DNA of 64,000 nt from assembly GCA_004296775.1 (NCBI GenBank), contig RHGE01000025.1:1-64000 (forward strand), given 5' to 3'. Below are positions 19,501 to 27,600 of the stretch, in pieces (position 1 is the stretch's first letter; every line of letters begins with the position of its first letter). Both the position numbers and the translations under genes were made by a program. The notes under the pieces are model-generated. The model did not search any database and was not told the DNA's origin. It saw only the letters and a program-made list of their open reading frames with translations. This DNA is from Marinilabiliaceae bacterium JC017. GTDB taxonomy: Bacteria; Bacteroidota; Bacteroidia; Bacteroidales; Marinilabiliaceae.

Positions 19501-20396
19501 ATCTTCAAGCCAGGCATCCCGGCCTTGGTATTGTCGCCATCGGCTTCCTTACCGATACCAATCACTTCCTGACAATAGGTGGCTGAAGCGTATATATCGC
19601 CTGCCGTCAGAGCAATTGCATATTTCGCACTCAAATAGTTGGTAATGATATTGCGCTGAGCGGTATTAATCCGCTGGTTGAAGATGATCACTTCGGCCAC
19701 ATCCCCGCGGAAAGCATCCCCTATTTGAAACTTATGCGATCCATGGGAAGAGTAAGTTGCTACACCCGGTACATTATTATCATTGTGATTGTTGATATAC
19801 ACCGATTTTCCAAGCGCAGCATTCGCCTGGTAAGCCCAAATATTATAAACATTCGCCGACCCAAATGAATTATTAATCCTGGAAGGAGGATTACAACAAC
19901 TACCAATATCAAAATAGTAACTCCTGCCCCATGGCAAATGGGCTGAAAACCGCTGGGTTTGTAACGGGAAAGTGCCCATTAACGTAGAATTTTGCCTGGT
20001 ATTGTCAGCCACACTCACAATAAAGGTAGTAGCAGCATTACTGGGAAAATACGAGGCATTCAGGTTCATGGCAGTGATCAACCGGTTAGATCCGTTAAAA
20101 CTAACCACCGACTGTCCATTCCTTGCCGAAGCCATGTAATCCGGTCTTAAGTTTCCCGAAGCGAATAAATCCAGATTGGAAATATTCACCCGGTTGCGCC
20201 AATCCAGGACTTTATTTGCCTCATCATGACTGATTCCTTCACCGGCATTATACCAGGCTTTTAAACTACTATTCCCATCCAGATTCCCTACTCCTCCGGG
20301 TCCGTTCTGAGCCTGGATTATTAAAGCTGACAGATAAAACACAAAAAAGCATACAACGGTTTTAAAAGAAATCCGGCGTAAAATTTCTCTTTTCAT
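10548..20396 (-). CDS. Giant T9SS-secreted beta-solenoid surface protein A
   Basis: A 3282-aa protein with a signal peptide (about 1-30, cleavage near IIQAQ). In order: a LamG/concanavalin-like domain (about 40-260), a domain containing NGDYLLAGHD and EQRWKRDW (about 265-420), then long beta-strand-rich, probably solenoid stretches. These are headed by modules of the form GNW...W followed by GDxVxI (near 440, 1460, 2235 and 2760). The C-terminal block (about 2760-3282) contains RWWWYVGHGVDG, GWQLVANPYVSYVDL and APMQAFWVKS. It ends in a T9SS type A sorting domain (VELYTLSGKTVYAGEL...VISRKVFVK). Expected at the cell surface or released, perhaps as an adhesin or matrix component. Gene B is a close paralogue. 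No enzymatic motif is recognised, so ligand and function are unknown. Confidence 0.85.
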   Translation of the reverse strand: MKREILRRISFKTVVCFFVFYLSALIIQAQNGPGGVGNLDGNSSLKAWYNAGEGISHDEANKVLDWRNRVNISNLDLFASGNLRPDYMASARNGQSVVSFNGSNRLITAMNLNASYFPSNAATTFIVSVADNTRQNSTLMGTFPLQTQRFSAHLPWGRSYYFDIGSCCNPPSRINNSFGSANVYNIWAYQANAALGKSVYINNHNDNNVPGVATYSSHGSHKFQIGDAFRGDVAEVIIFNQRINTAQRNIITNYLSAKYAIALTAGDIYASATYCQEVIGIGKEADGDNTKAGMPGLKIQATGGFDNGDYLLAGHDGTINDAPVTTDLPAGVEQRWKRDWFLQKTGNLDATITFDIPEGITDGQYPKNVENYVLLYRSATGMDYSVVPVSSVAIGDIGEVVFQVNDANINNGYYTLGTTSRANSPVTGKSGTTWYSLRDGNWNEPTVWTTDPSGSQWTNPSNSYPHLISENVVVKAGRTVTMNVNDLECADLTVEGDLELGTSSGHAFRKIAGNGHILMAADNFPSGDATSFISKNQGEGTVVFHGGNYTINRKRTFYDVQVNLDNPANNLTLLNDFTVRGKLTIQRGGLKINDDASTAILHIDVDGNVDVQANGRIVTGHGNTRGSYSIGGTMPTIGNYHNIYHQFTIGGDFTNKGSVRFTNEAAPRYNQFTSLGAVTVRFDGEKDSKVSLYGTTDFYNLILQKGTDKTYILEVYADNADYFRLFGANNVGRSESSPFSAADPEVRKALWVYRGTLKLTGNIEIPTLSEGNTSGGNGDYAIGGKARFWLAGDGVKVYSTAVSRNQIPGFESTAVGVQGNSGNQAFSLMGELKVSGGFFGTRNSAGIVYWASSNAIVNIEKGEVDVAQFRSVLSSGGKASYIQSGGLMTVRGDQTQAGEVSSSYPLFGLSGENDVFYMSGGEIRIHDTSNATYDFYIPSSETNYNVTGGTVHFQLQGSTTLDCYSTANLWNVEISRLSGNRGARVDMHSDLKVANDLLINANAFLDHNGHDVSIGRNFSINASATKVGNNYGYLYDKNQPNTTTFNGTQNGVLYIGHPHDDVFEQYFWNVIIDKPANRRLLIDSDLQKSAFNVSADYHARVMLIQNDLIVNRGTLDQGEHSIRLFGPLTVNKEGKCGVYKHGTTHIDALIMFKDADIQINTEKGAELGNIKMNPQPKSEIITLTSDVKIGRISYWYGRINMGPYKLTVDYLHHESSTDRYLGAGGKASNKMFYGDGAASNGGLSLFVPGDTPANSDFVFPLGVAGKYTPVTVNVANVPASGGYINITPVDDELKTTNLSGGSLLNYYWRVQADGFSTQPNVKYILKYNDADVVAPENEYVPGSVLGVAPFTRTKIDVTSKVNARKNLITYDDGRGDRFPLVEANYTAGQPGRFTGHVEVYYSRDLSREPNWTDGNAWAKSDHLNAALDPHDSRQPAAGDYPKVGDIAIIGWIPWTDTNRPGKQGQPHGMWIDDNAQECAELIFSQMLDAAGEPTPRVYRSNFQFRPTLCINEDGGQLTAGLVRGEGMFWNRQSDPDFSRMDLGEFAQNDSSYIVYENDQDDKVFKNTPGICPNLMVANDDWGRNNRNVTFEKDIITNGNFEILGDANVILDDDADGDLTIGGDLLLFEIKNPVDGSASGGGAQLAFPGNGSNRRVTVNGDLVLSNEGGLINVQSPNTTIQNHELHVRGDILQHTAASGADGLQLWAGNNKDHISLYLDGDADMKMDVTAGDIPNLYRLIINKGTGKNRIAQFNSDFNLNGPTSGAGVAKALELQNGTFRLNHPAIEINLTTGNDPFSIPASAALEVRQGTVKANGNSGIYLDGELLISGGTVDMSGGDNPIVYSASGNATLKIYGGRLTIGSQLRRDTGSEIGILHYTQIGGTVVVGTNAAPVNERGVFEILGTGSAFHHTGGSLHIARAQNAPVVAALYLDPEKHNVRGTTITIGDASTPASQEISIYSTIPLENLEVNNASGQNPSAKLSVIPLNLSKNLTIKTGATFDANGLDLYVGGNFINEGLFKHNNNTTYLNGLSSQTVTGNTTFFNLVKSGMNDLILTASSTELDVDNNFEFTNGNLQTNDNNLYVQGNCVFDGTHVYGGLGEGIIMNGTLAQTLSGGGTLGVLTINNPAGVNVPLGNQLAVNNALRLQEGVFNIDKNLLVLNVNCDIVPVNPFSVINMIQTNISFTDNGVKKYLPSGASSFTYPMGSGGKYTPVAIDVTANENSTGYITVKPANECHPSRKDPDNVLHYHWVLKAGDISKFSAQMRMKYDPADVYVTGSNKIDDYITARLLSDGTGNWNKYRSSADVDVIDVANHELLFDFSMTDNDGISGDYTAGMDEAIPDKVPTFISVKEGNWTNAATWTTYPVAGGDVPAGGPHGSMVIIEHNVTLASDFISSYRTTINDPGKLIVGSTFGHRLGDVFGTGTLSVASGSLPAGVYDDFASASGGTFEFTGTGNYAFLNDITSANNLVLSGTGERRFSNVDLQLLGNLKIDDVKVINEHDRTLSLKKDLIYNGAFFDAGEGTLAKVIFNGDAVQDISGTKSLTGTNGFNHLQVNNPSGITVNTDMGIKGDLFLTSGVVYNTNGHRFVIENPDKNAINNGGVSSHVEGPLFKNINSGDQFAFPVGDKHRFGQLVVSNTHTSGASVWEVQYFNHDPDVDGFSRGSLVNPVKYISSNEYWRVQGPAAATAVLTMRWDNNSGITPNGNFRIVEWANQATPAWREKAINVPVEGTVTLASPMRFNAFANGNFVSFGSTYLGATSWVGNTTEWHLPGNWINGTVPSSGDDVTIPSAPTGGKFPLIDASTQIHNLTLESASNLTIGKGINFTIHGDLNNDGLFLVQTEVGNMTSVITQGDITGSGQEQIDFSFTPRWWWYVGHGVDGVSSSNYFDKIPQSDIYLYEYDASHHKWSQITQDGVAFNKELKGYHMNFKDPTTITYKGHLHNADYTSEPLQAGWQLVANPYVSYVDLQKTDDWTFTNIPKYVYMRARIGTERVAVVYDINHPLASHPDASQYLAPMQAFWVKSEGNGQFGVSKSARMHDPNQNNLKATTVTPDNILRMTLANTHTYDYAAVVFDEEGTEELAVHDAVKYNETGKRVSQLYMLKSDTKTVINMLPEIEQGTDVPLYITVGEEAIGEQSLKMVNIRDFNADLPVVLEDLVTGEKVDLRVMPEYNFKSGAVTDQQRFILHFGIKEDVSTDINNTNEGDVLVYGDQGKVVIDLSENLFDGAEVNVELYTLSGKTVYAGELAGTHMEQRVPRTSAFYIVTLRGDETVISRKVFVK

Positions 20397-20659
20397 AGGC
20401 GGTATATAAAAATTTAAAAATAGGGCATCTCCATACTAGGTAATGGTGATATTCCTTTAAGCAATAAATGATAATGTGATTTTTTCGCGGCCGAAGTTAG
20501 TGAATTGCTATTTTTTGTAGGTAAACGTCAAAGTTTATTTGACGAATGACACGAATAATTACATTAAAATACTTGATGACTATCAAAGCGATGTACGTTG
20601 TCAGTGTACAGATACAGTTATAACATCCATTTAATAACGACTTTGATGTATAAAATCTA

Positions 20660-20780
20660 CAATAGATCGTTAGATTTTAGATAGACTTTAGACTGATTCC
20701 CATCAATGTTATTTATTGCTCCTTAATAGCAGAAAAATGAACTGTTTTTAAGTTAATTACAAAAGCTTAACGAACTATTG
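20660..20780. repeat. Dispersed repeat family R1, copy 1 (uninterrupted)
   Basis: Begins CAATAGATCGTTAGATTTTAG and ends AAGCTTAACGAACTATTG. Related copies are at 41135-41465 (split by a 188-bp insertion), 56915-57028 and 57743-57879. This copy holds an intact TTAATTA at 20753-20759, the unoccupied version of the insertion target seen at 41 kb. Confidence 0.75.
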
Positions 20781-20826
20781 TCTTCAAGGACTTTGAATAA
20801 ATTATATAACGCTTACAGTGTATGAT

Positions 20827-20886
20827 ATCTTTAATCCCTGTTTTAAAGGACTGTTCTTTCCACCAGCATCTATGGGTAATACCTGT
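20827..20886. repeat. Dispersed intergenic repeat, copy 2
   Basis: Counterpart of 8101-8165, sharing TCTTTAATCCC, GTTTTA, GGACTGT and CCAGCATCTAT. It lies just downstream of R1 copy 1. Confidence 0.5.
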
Positions 20887-20918
20887 ATCATTTTGAAATA
20901 GGTTTGGTATAAATCTAT

Positions 20919-20993
20919 CTTTTCTAAAGTTTAAAACTTTAGAAAAGGTGTTACCCTCAACAAAAAAGGCTGTCGGACAGACAGCCTTTTTCT
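20919..20993. terminator. Orphan copy of the A/B 3' terminator module
   Basis: The same palindrome (20919-20947) and AAAAGGCTGTC...GACAGCCTTTT hairpin (20962-20993) that end genes A and B. Here no reading frame ends next to it on either strand. It is best read as the leftover 3' end of a lost third paralogue, or as an independently duplicated module. Confidence 0.65.
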
Positions 20994-21047
20994 TTAAAAG
21001 CAAGCATAAAATTTATTCGTTCTTTGAGATATCTATCTCTCATCATT

Positions 21048-21161
21048 GGAGATGGTAATCTCCCACCTTTGGAGATGGTAATCTCCCACCTTTGGAGATG
21101 GTAATCTCCCACCTTTGGAGATGGTAATCTCCCACCTTTGGAGATAGTAATCTCTCACCTC
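21048..21161. repeat. Array of five 23-bp hairpin repeats
   Basis: Units start at 21048, 21071, 21094, 21117 and 21140. Each contains GGAGATGGTAATCTCC, a 6-bp perfect stem with a GGTA loop, followed by the spacer CACCTTT. The last unit has compensated slightly (GGAGATAGTAATCTCT). The period is too short and uniform for CRISPR. It could form a string of small hairpins in RNA or single-stranded DNA. Confidence 0.85.
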
Positions 21162-21305
21162 AAAAGACGACAATTACTTAATTTCAACAACAATCACCAT
21201 TCCTCCTAAACAGAAAACAAACCAACACCAGATGAACCAACAGCAGTGAGCTGTTCCTTTTATTGAGGAAAAGGCTAGAATGAGGCGTTAACAGGATGGG
21301 CAGAT

Positions 21306-21429
21306 ACTTATTCTTACCCCCCTTACCCCAGCCCTCTCCTCAAGGTGATGGAGTCTGCAAACCGGATGTTTTGGTTCATAATGATTAGGCGCTTAGGAAG
21401 CAACTTTTACCAACATGTTGTTCAAATTG
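21306..21429. repeat. Two adjacent dispersed repeats
   Basis: Positions 21311-21390 resemble 52346-52425 (ACCCCArCCCTCTCC, GGAGTCTGCAAA, TGATT). Positions 21389-21429 match 57046-57086 in inverted orientation with 2 mismatches in 41 bases, including the palindrome CAACATGTTG. Confidence 0.6.
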
Positions 21430-21560
21430 GATGGAAATAAATAGAAAGGATAGAGGTCAGAAGTCAGAGGAGGAGGAGGAGGAGGAAATAGATGGAATAC
21501 CTGGAAATTGTAGATACATTGAAATATTTTAAAACAACCTGCACTTACCATTGAAAGCCT

Positions 21561-21657
21561 GTTGCAATTCTGCGCACTGATCTTTTCTAGAGTTTAAAAC
21601 TTTAGAAAAGGTATTCCCCTCAATAAAAAAGGCTGTCGAAAAAGACAGCCTTTTTTT
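21561..21657 (-). terminator. 3' module of giant gene B
   Basis: Contains a single remnant of the 41-bp minisatellite unit (GTTGCAATTCTGCGCAC, 21561-21577), the shared palindrome (21582-21610) and an intrinsic terminator (21625-21657; AAAAAAGGCTGTC/GACAGCCTTTTTTT). The order matches the region downstream of gene A, so the A/B duplication included 3' flanking DNA. Confidence 0.8.
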
Positions 21658-21677
21658 ATTTCGATACTTATAGTTCC

Positions 21678-24600
21678 TTATTTCACAAACACCTTTCTGG
21701 AAATAACCTTTTGTTCTCCTCTCAGGTTCACGATATAAAATGCTGATGTGCGGGGCACACGCTGTTCCATATGGGTACCCGCTAATTCACCGGTATAAAC
21801 CGTTTTACCTGAAAGAGTATACAGCTCCACATTCACCTCTTTTCCATTGAATAAATTTTCTGATAGATCAATCACCACCTTGCCATGGTTGCCATAAACC
21901 AATACCTCGTCCTCACTGTTGTTATCAATAGCAGTTGGCACATCCCCTTCTTTCTCGAAATGCAGGATAAATCGCTGCTGGTCGGTCACCGCATCGGACA
22001 TGAAGTTGTATTCCGGTATGGCTCTCAGATTAACCTTTTCACCGGTTACCAAATCTTCAAGCACAACCGGTATGTCGACATTAAAATCATTGTTATTGAT
22101 CAGCTTCAAACTCTGTTCACCAACTGCCTGCTCTCCCACCGTTATAAACAGTGGTACATCGGTTCCTTCCTCTATCTCCGGCAACCGGTTGATGACAATC
22201 TTTTTCTCCGACTTTAAAGTATACAGCTGTGAAATACGTACGCTATTTTTTTTACTATTTTCAAGCTTAACAGCATCATTTGTTGTAAACGTCACTGTAC
22301 CATCCTTATTAAAAATAACCGCTGCATAATCATAGGTATAGGCATTCGCCAAGGTAAGCCTGAATATATTATTTGGCGTTACCACTGCAGACTTCAACCC
22401 CCGTTGTTTTGGCGTATGTGTCCTGGCCGATTTTTTCACCCCATAGTGACCATCGCCCCAGCTCTTCACCCAAAAGGCCTGCATGGGTGCCAAATATTGA
22501 CTGGCTTCCAGGCTCGATGCCAATGGATCCTCAATATCATAGACAATGGCTACCCTCTCCGTACCTACTTTGGTCCGCATGTAGACGAACTTTGGAATAT
22601 TGGTAAACGTCCAGCTACTATTTGGATTCGTACGTTCCAGGTCGAGATCCACATACGACACATAGGGATTAGCCACCAATTGCCAACCGGCCTGCAAGGG
22701 CTCACTGTTATAATCCCCGTTGTGCAAATGACCGGTATACTTAATCGTCGTTGGATCTTTATAGTTCATATGGTACCCTTTCAATGGTTTATTGAAAGGT
22801 ATCCCATTTTGTTTGATCTGTGACCAATTATGGATGGATGTGTCATATTCATACAAAAGCATCTGCGAGCCATCCATGGCGTTGTAGGTGGTTGACGACA
22901 CATCGGTAACACCATGGCCCACATACCACCACCAACGGGGCGTAAAAGAAAAGTCAATCTCTTCCTTACCTGATCCACTGATAATTCCTTGTGTAATCAC
23001 AGAAGTCATATTATCCACTTCTGTTTGCACAATAAATAAACCGTCATTTTTCAGATCCCCGTGAATAGTAAAATCAATTCCTGCTCCAATAGTCATTTTT
23101 GAGGCAGCTTCAAGGGTAAGATTATTGATTTGGGCCGAGGCATTAACCTCAGGAAAATTACCCCCTGTAGGTGCGGAAGAAATCGTCACATCATCGCCTT
23201 CCGAAGGTACCTTACCGTTCATCCAGTTACTGGACAGGTGCCAGTCTGTTGTATTTCCAATCCAGGAAGTCATACCTATATAAGTTGATCCGAAGGTAAC
23301 TATATTACCAAAGTTAAATGCATTAAAATTCATTGGATTGGCCAACGAAACCGTTCCTGAAGAAGCGGTACCTACCAGATCACAAATTGCTTTTTCATGC
23401 CATTGGCGAGGAGAGGAATTAATCCATTCCACAATTCTGAAATCACCATCAGGAGTAAAACCACTATGTTTATCCCATCTCAACGTTAAAACAGCCTTAG
23501 CAGCAGCAGGACCTTTTACCCGCCAATATTCATTACTGCTGACATATTCAACCGGATCACAAAGGTCGTCTCTATTATAGTTATCAACACCCGGATCATA
23601 ATTGAAGTATTCCACTTCCCATAAAGCGTTTCCGGAAGTATTGGTATTACTAACGGATAATTGCCCATACCGCTGTTTATCGCCAACCGGGAAAGTAAAC
23701 CGGTCGCCACGATTAATGCGTTTGGATAAGGTTCCTTCCACATAGGCATCAACCCCGCCTCCTATGACGGCATCATGACTGGTATTGTTGATGGTAAAAA
23801 CCTTGCCGTGCGTATTATAAATGACTCCATCGGTTAAATAGAGGTTATTCCTGATGTCAATATTTGTATTCACTGTTACACCAGCCGGGTTATTCACCTG
23901 GAAATGATTGAAGGCATTAGTCCCTGTGAGAGATTTGGTTCCTGAAATATTCTGCACCGTATGTCCATTGAAGATCACTTTCGCTTTTGATCCCGTTCCT
24001 GCATCAAAGGACGCCCCATCATAGATTAAGTTTTTCTTTAACAACAGGGTTCGGTCATGCTCATTAATGGCCTTGACTCTGAATATTTCAAGATCCCCAT
24101 ACAATTGTAAATCCAGATTAGGAAAACGCCTTTCGCCGGTACCACTTAAAATCAAATTGTTTACCGAAGTGATATCACTTAAGAAGTTATAATTATCCGC
24201 TCCGCCAAATTCAAAGGTTCCGCCGGTTGGAGAAGCAAAATCATCATAGATTCCGGCAGGTAACCGGCCACTCTCCAGGTAAAGGGTGCCAGTTCCCAGC
24301 ACTTCACCTAAACGGTGCCCATAGGTAGTTCCCACTTTCAACATACCGCCATCATTAATGGTAGTACGGTAGGAGGAGATAGAGTTATCCGTTAACGTTA
24401 TCTCATGGTTAATGATTACCAAAGTGCCGCGAGGGCCGCCCGGTGGTACCACACCACCACCTTCCGGATAAGTATCCCAAACGGCAGCATTCGTCCAGTT
24501 ACCATTATCTTTGGAGATATAAGTTGGCACCTTATCCGGGATGGCTTCATCTATCCCGGCAGTATAGTCACCACTGATGCCGTTATTATCCGTCACCGTG

Positions 24601-27600
24601 AAATCAAATAACAATTCATGGTTATCCACATCAATCACACCCGTTCCCCGGTTTTTATTCCACTCCCCTTCCTTATTAAATAACAAACGAGCAGTGATAT
24701 ATTTAGAGATGCTATTTGAGCCGGTTACCGACACATCTGCCGGATCGTATTTCATGCGCATATTTGCCGAAAATCCACTGATATCACCGGCCTTCAGTAC
24801 CCAATGGTATTGCAATACGTTAGCCGGATCCTCCACACTCGGGTGGTATTCATTGGCCGGCTTCACGATAATGTATCCATTACTATTATCATTTGCAGTA
24901 ACATTCCATGTAACCGGTGTGTATTTATTTCCTGATCCCATTGGATAAACAAAAGAGGAAACTCCTGCCGGTAAATATTTTTTCACCCCATTATCGGTAA
25001 AGGAGATATTGGTTTGAATCATATTGGTGGCAGAAAAATCATTCACCGGAACCACATCACAATCGACATTCAGTACCAATAAGTTCTTATCGATATTAAA
25101 CACACCTGCCTGTAAACGTAACGCCCTGTTAATGGACAATTGATTACCCAATGGCACCGTTACACCTGCAGGATTATTAATGGTTAATACTCCCAGGGTA
25201 CCATTTCCGGAAATCGTCTGTTGAGCAGGCCCGGTACCATTCAGAACAATTCCCTTATCTGCTCCGCCAGATATATGCGTACCGTCAAAAACACAATGCC
25301 CCTGAATCTGTATCTTGTTATCATTACTCTTTAATACCCCCCCCTTAAACTCAAACTTGTTATCTATATCCAATGAGGTAGAAGAAGCGGTTAATACCAA
25401 ATTATTGGTGCCCGATTTTACAAGGTTATAGAAGGTGGTATTACCTGACATTATCTGAGCGGATAATCCATTCAGGTAAGTGGTGTTGTTGTGGTGTGTA
25501 AAAGTACCGGTATTACTAAAATTGCCACCCACATACAGATCCAGGCCATTGGCGTCAAAAGTAGCGCCTGGCTGAATAGTCAGATCCCCGGACAAGGTCA
25601 ATGGCACCACCCACTGCTTAGCCACCGGTTTTTTCCCACTGGCATTATTGACCTCCATATTTCCCAACGGAATAGTGGAATAGATTCCTATCTCCTGATG
25701 CCCATTCGTTGCAGCATCGCCAATGGTTATGGTGGACCCGCGTACATTATTCTTTTCCGGATCCAGATACAGCGCTGCTATGGAAGGAACATCCTGTGCC
25801 CGCGCAATGTGCAGGCTACCGCCTGTATGGTTAAATTCACTCCCGGTACCCAGCACTTCAAAGACACCCCGTTCATTCACCGGCGCCGCATCGCTACCCA
25901 CCACAACAGAACCTCCTGTTTGGGAATAGTTCAAAACACCAATCTCCGAACCGGTATCTCTTCTAATCTGCGAACCAACAGTCAGGCTTCCGTCTTTTAC
26001 TTCCAATGTCGCATCCCCCGAGGCTGAATAAACAATCGGATTATCCCCCCCGCTCATATCAACGACACCGCCAGTTATTGACAATTTTCCATCCAGGTTG
26101 ATTCCGGAATTACCACTAGCACGCACACTTCCTTGCCGTACTTCCAGGGCAGCAGAAGCCGGAATTGGGAAAGGATCATTTCCGGTGGTGAGGTTGATTT
26201 TGATAGCCGGGTGGTTTAAAACGAGTGTTCCGTTTTGTAATTCTAAGGCTTTATCTCTGTTTACGGTACTGCCCCGCAAAGCAAATGACTCATTGAATAT
26301 AAATGTTTCAGCCTGAGCATTACCTTTATTCATTATAATCCTGTAAAACTCAGGAACCGCATTGGAGGAACGGTTATAGTGGTTATTTCCGTCCCCTTGT
26401 AACTCAAAAATCACATTTGGTTTTCCTTCACCGTTAAACAGATCAAATTGCCAATCATCATTATTTCCATGGATGATATCACCCTTTACAATAAGCCGGT
26501 GGTTTAATCTATTGGAACTGTTTTGCACCAAAATACTTCTTTCGCCATCCGCTGTCCTCTGGGTAAAATCAATGTTTCGCCCAACAGTTATTGCCACTTC
26601 ATCTCCCGAACCGGGGAATTGTAACACACCACCACTCCAGAAACCAACAACAAGGTCTCTTTTAATCTCCACATCTTTCTTCTGTATTACAGTAGCTCTT
26701 CCCTGAATAATGTAATCTGAATTAACAGTGATTTTCTGATCAATTATTTTGTTTCCAGCTTCAATCATTAAATTTGGAATTGGCACAGGGATATTAGTAA
26801 TGGTTCCATCTCCCCCGAAATACAAGTAATAGGAGTCAGGATTATTTCCAAAATCACCAAAATCACCCTTCAATTTTATGTCCTCAGGCAATTTGAAAGA
26901 TATCATACCCGTACCGGAAACTTTTCCTAAATCGTAAGTACCAGCAGTTTGAAATTGTAACCGTGGAACATTTTCCCCATCTGGTTTTGGATAGACAGAA
27001 TAATTATGCTGCAAGATTATTTCAGCAGGCGTATGGAGCAATCCATCTCCCCAAACACGTCCCTGGCTCGCCCCATCGCGATAAATATATACGATACTCC
27101 CTTCTGTTGGCACTTCACCTGTTGGTCCGTTTTTACTACCCTTATGCCAAATGGTACCATCATTCCAATTCTTATAGTTCGCATTGGAAAAATACATCCC
27201 TGGTGCCCCCACAAATCGATCGGGCTCACCGGCTGTGTAGTTGGCCTCCACAAGGGGGAAACGCCCGTTGCTTCCATTGTCGTAGGTTATTGTATTAATT
27301 TTGGTATTTACTTTTGAAACCAAATTAATCCTGGAGCGTGTAAAAGGCGCCACCGCCAACACACTGCCAGGAACATAGGCATCCTCCGAACCATTAACAT
27401 CATCATCGTGGTAACGAAATTGGTATTTCACTTTAGGCTGATTAGAAAAGCCATTATTCCGTACCCGCCAATAATAAGAAAGCAAATGACCGCCTGATAA
27501 ATCAGTCGTTCGCAACTCATCATCAACCGGTGTAACGGTTATATACCCCCCTGAAGAAGGTACATTCGCCACATTCACCGTTACTGGTGTATACCTTCTC

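Larger units (their letters stand above)
20397..21677. other. Repeat-rich intergenic region between giant genes B and A
   Basis: No credible gene. Contents from left: the upstream region of gene A, a dispersed repeat with an empty MITE target (20660-20780), a second dispersed repeat (20827-20886), an orphan terminator module (20919-20993), a five-unit hairpin array (21048-21161), dispersed repeats (21306-21429), a GAG/GGA trinucleotide run near 21470, and the 3' module of gene B (21561-21657). Confidence 0.7.

Noticed and set aside
20767-21003. 78-codon minus-strand frame
   Set aside because: It runs through the orphan terminator and palindrome and a dispersed repeat, so it is not a credible gene.
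21048-21161. Possible CRISPR array
   Set aside because: The 23-bp period leaves no variable spacer; all units are the same hairpin plus CACCTTT, and no cas genes are present.
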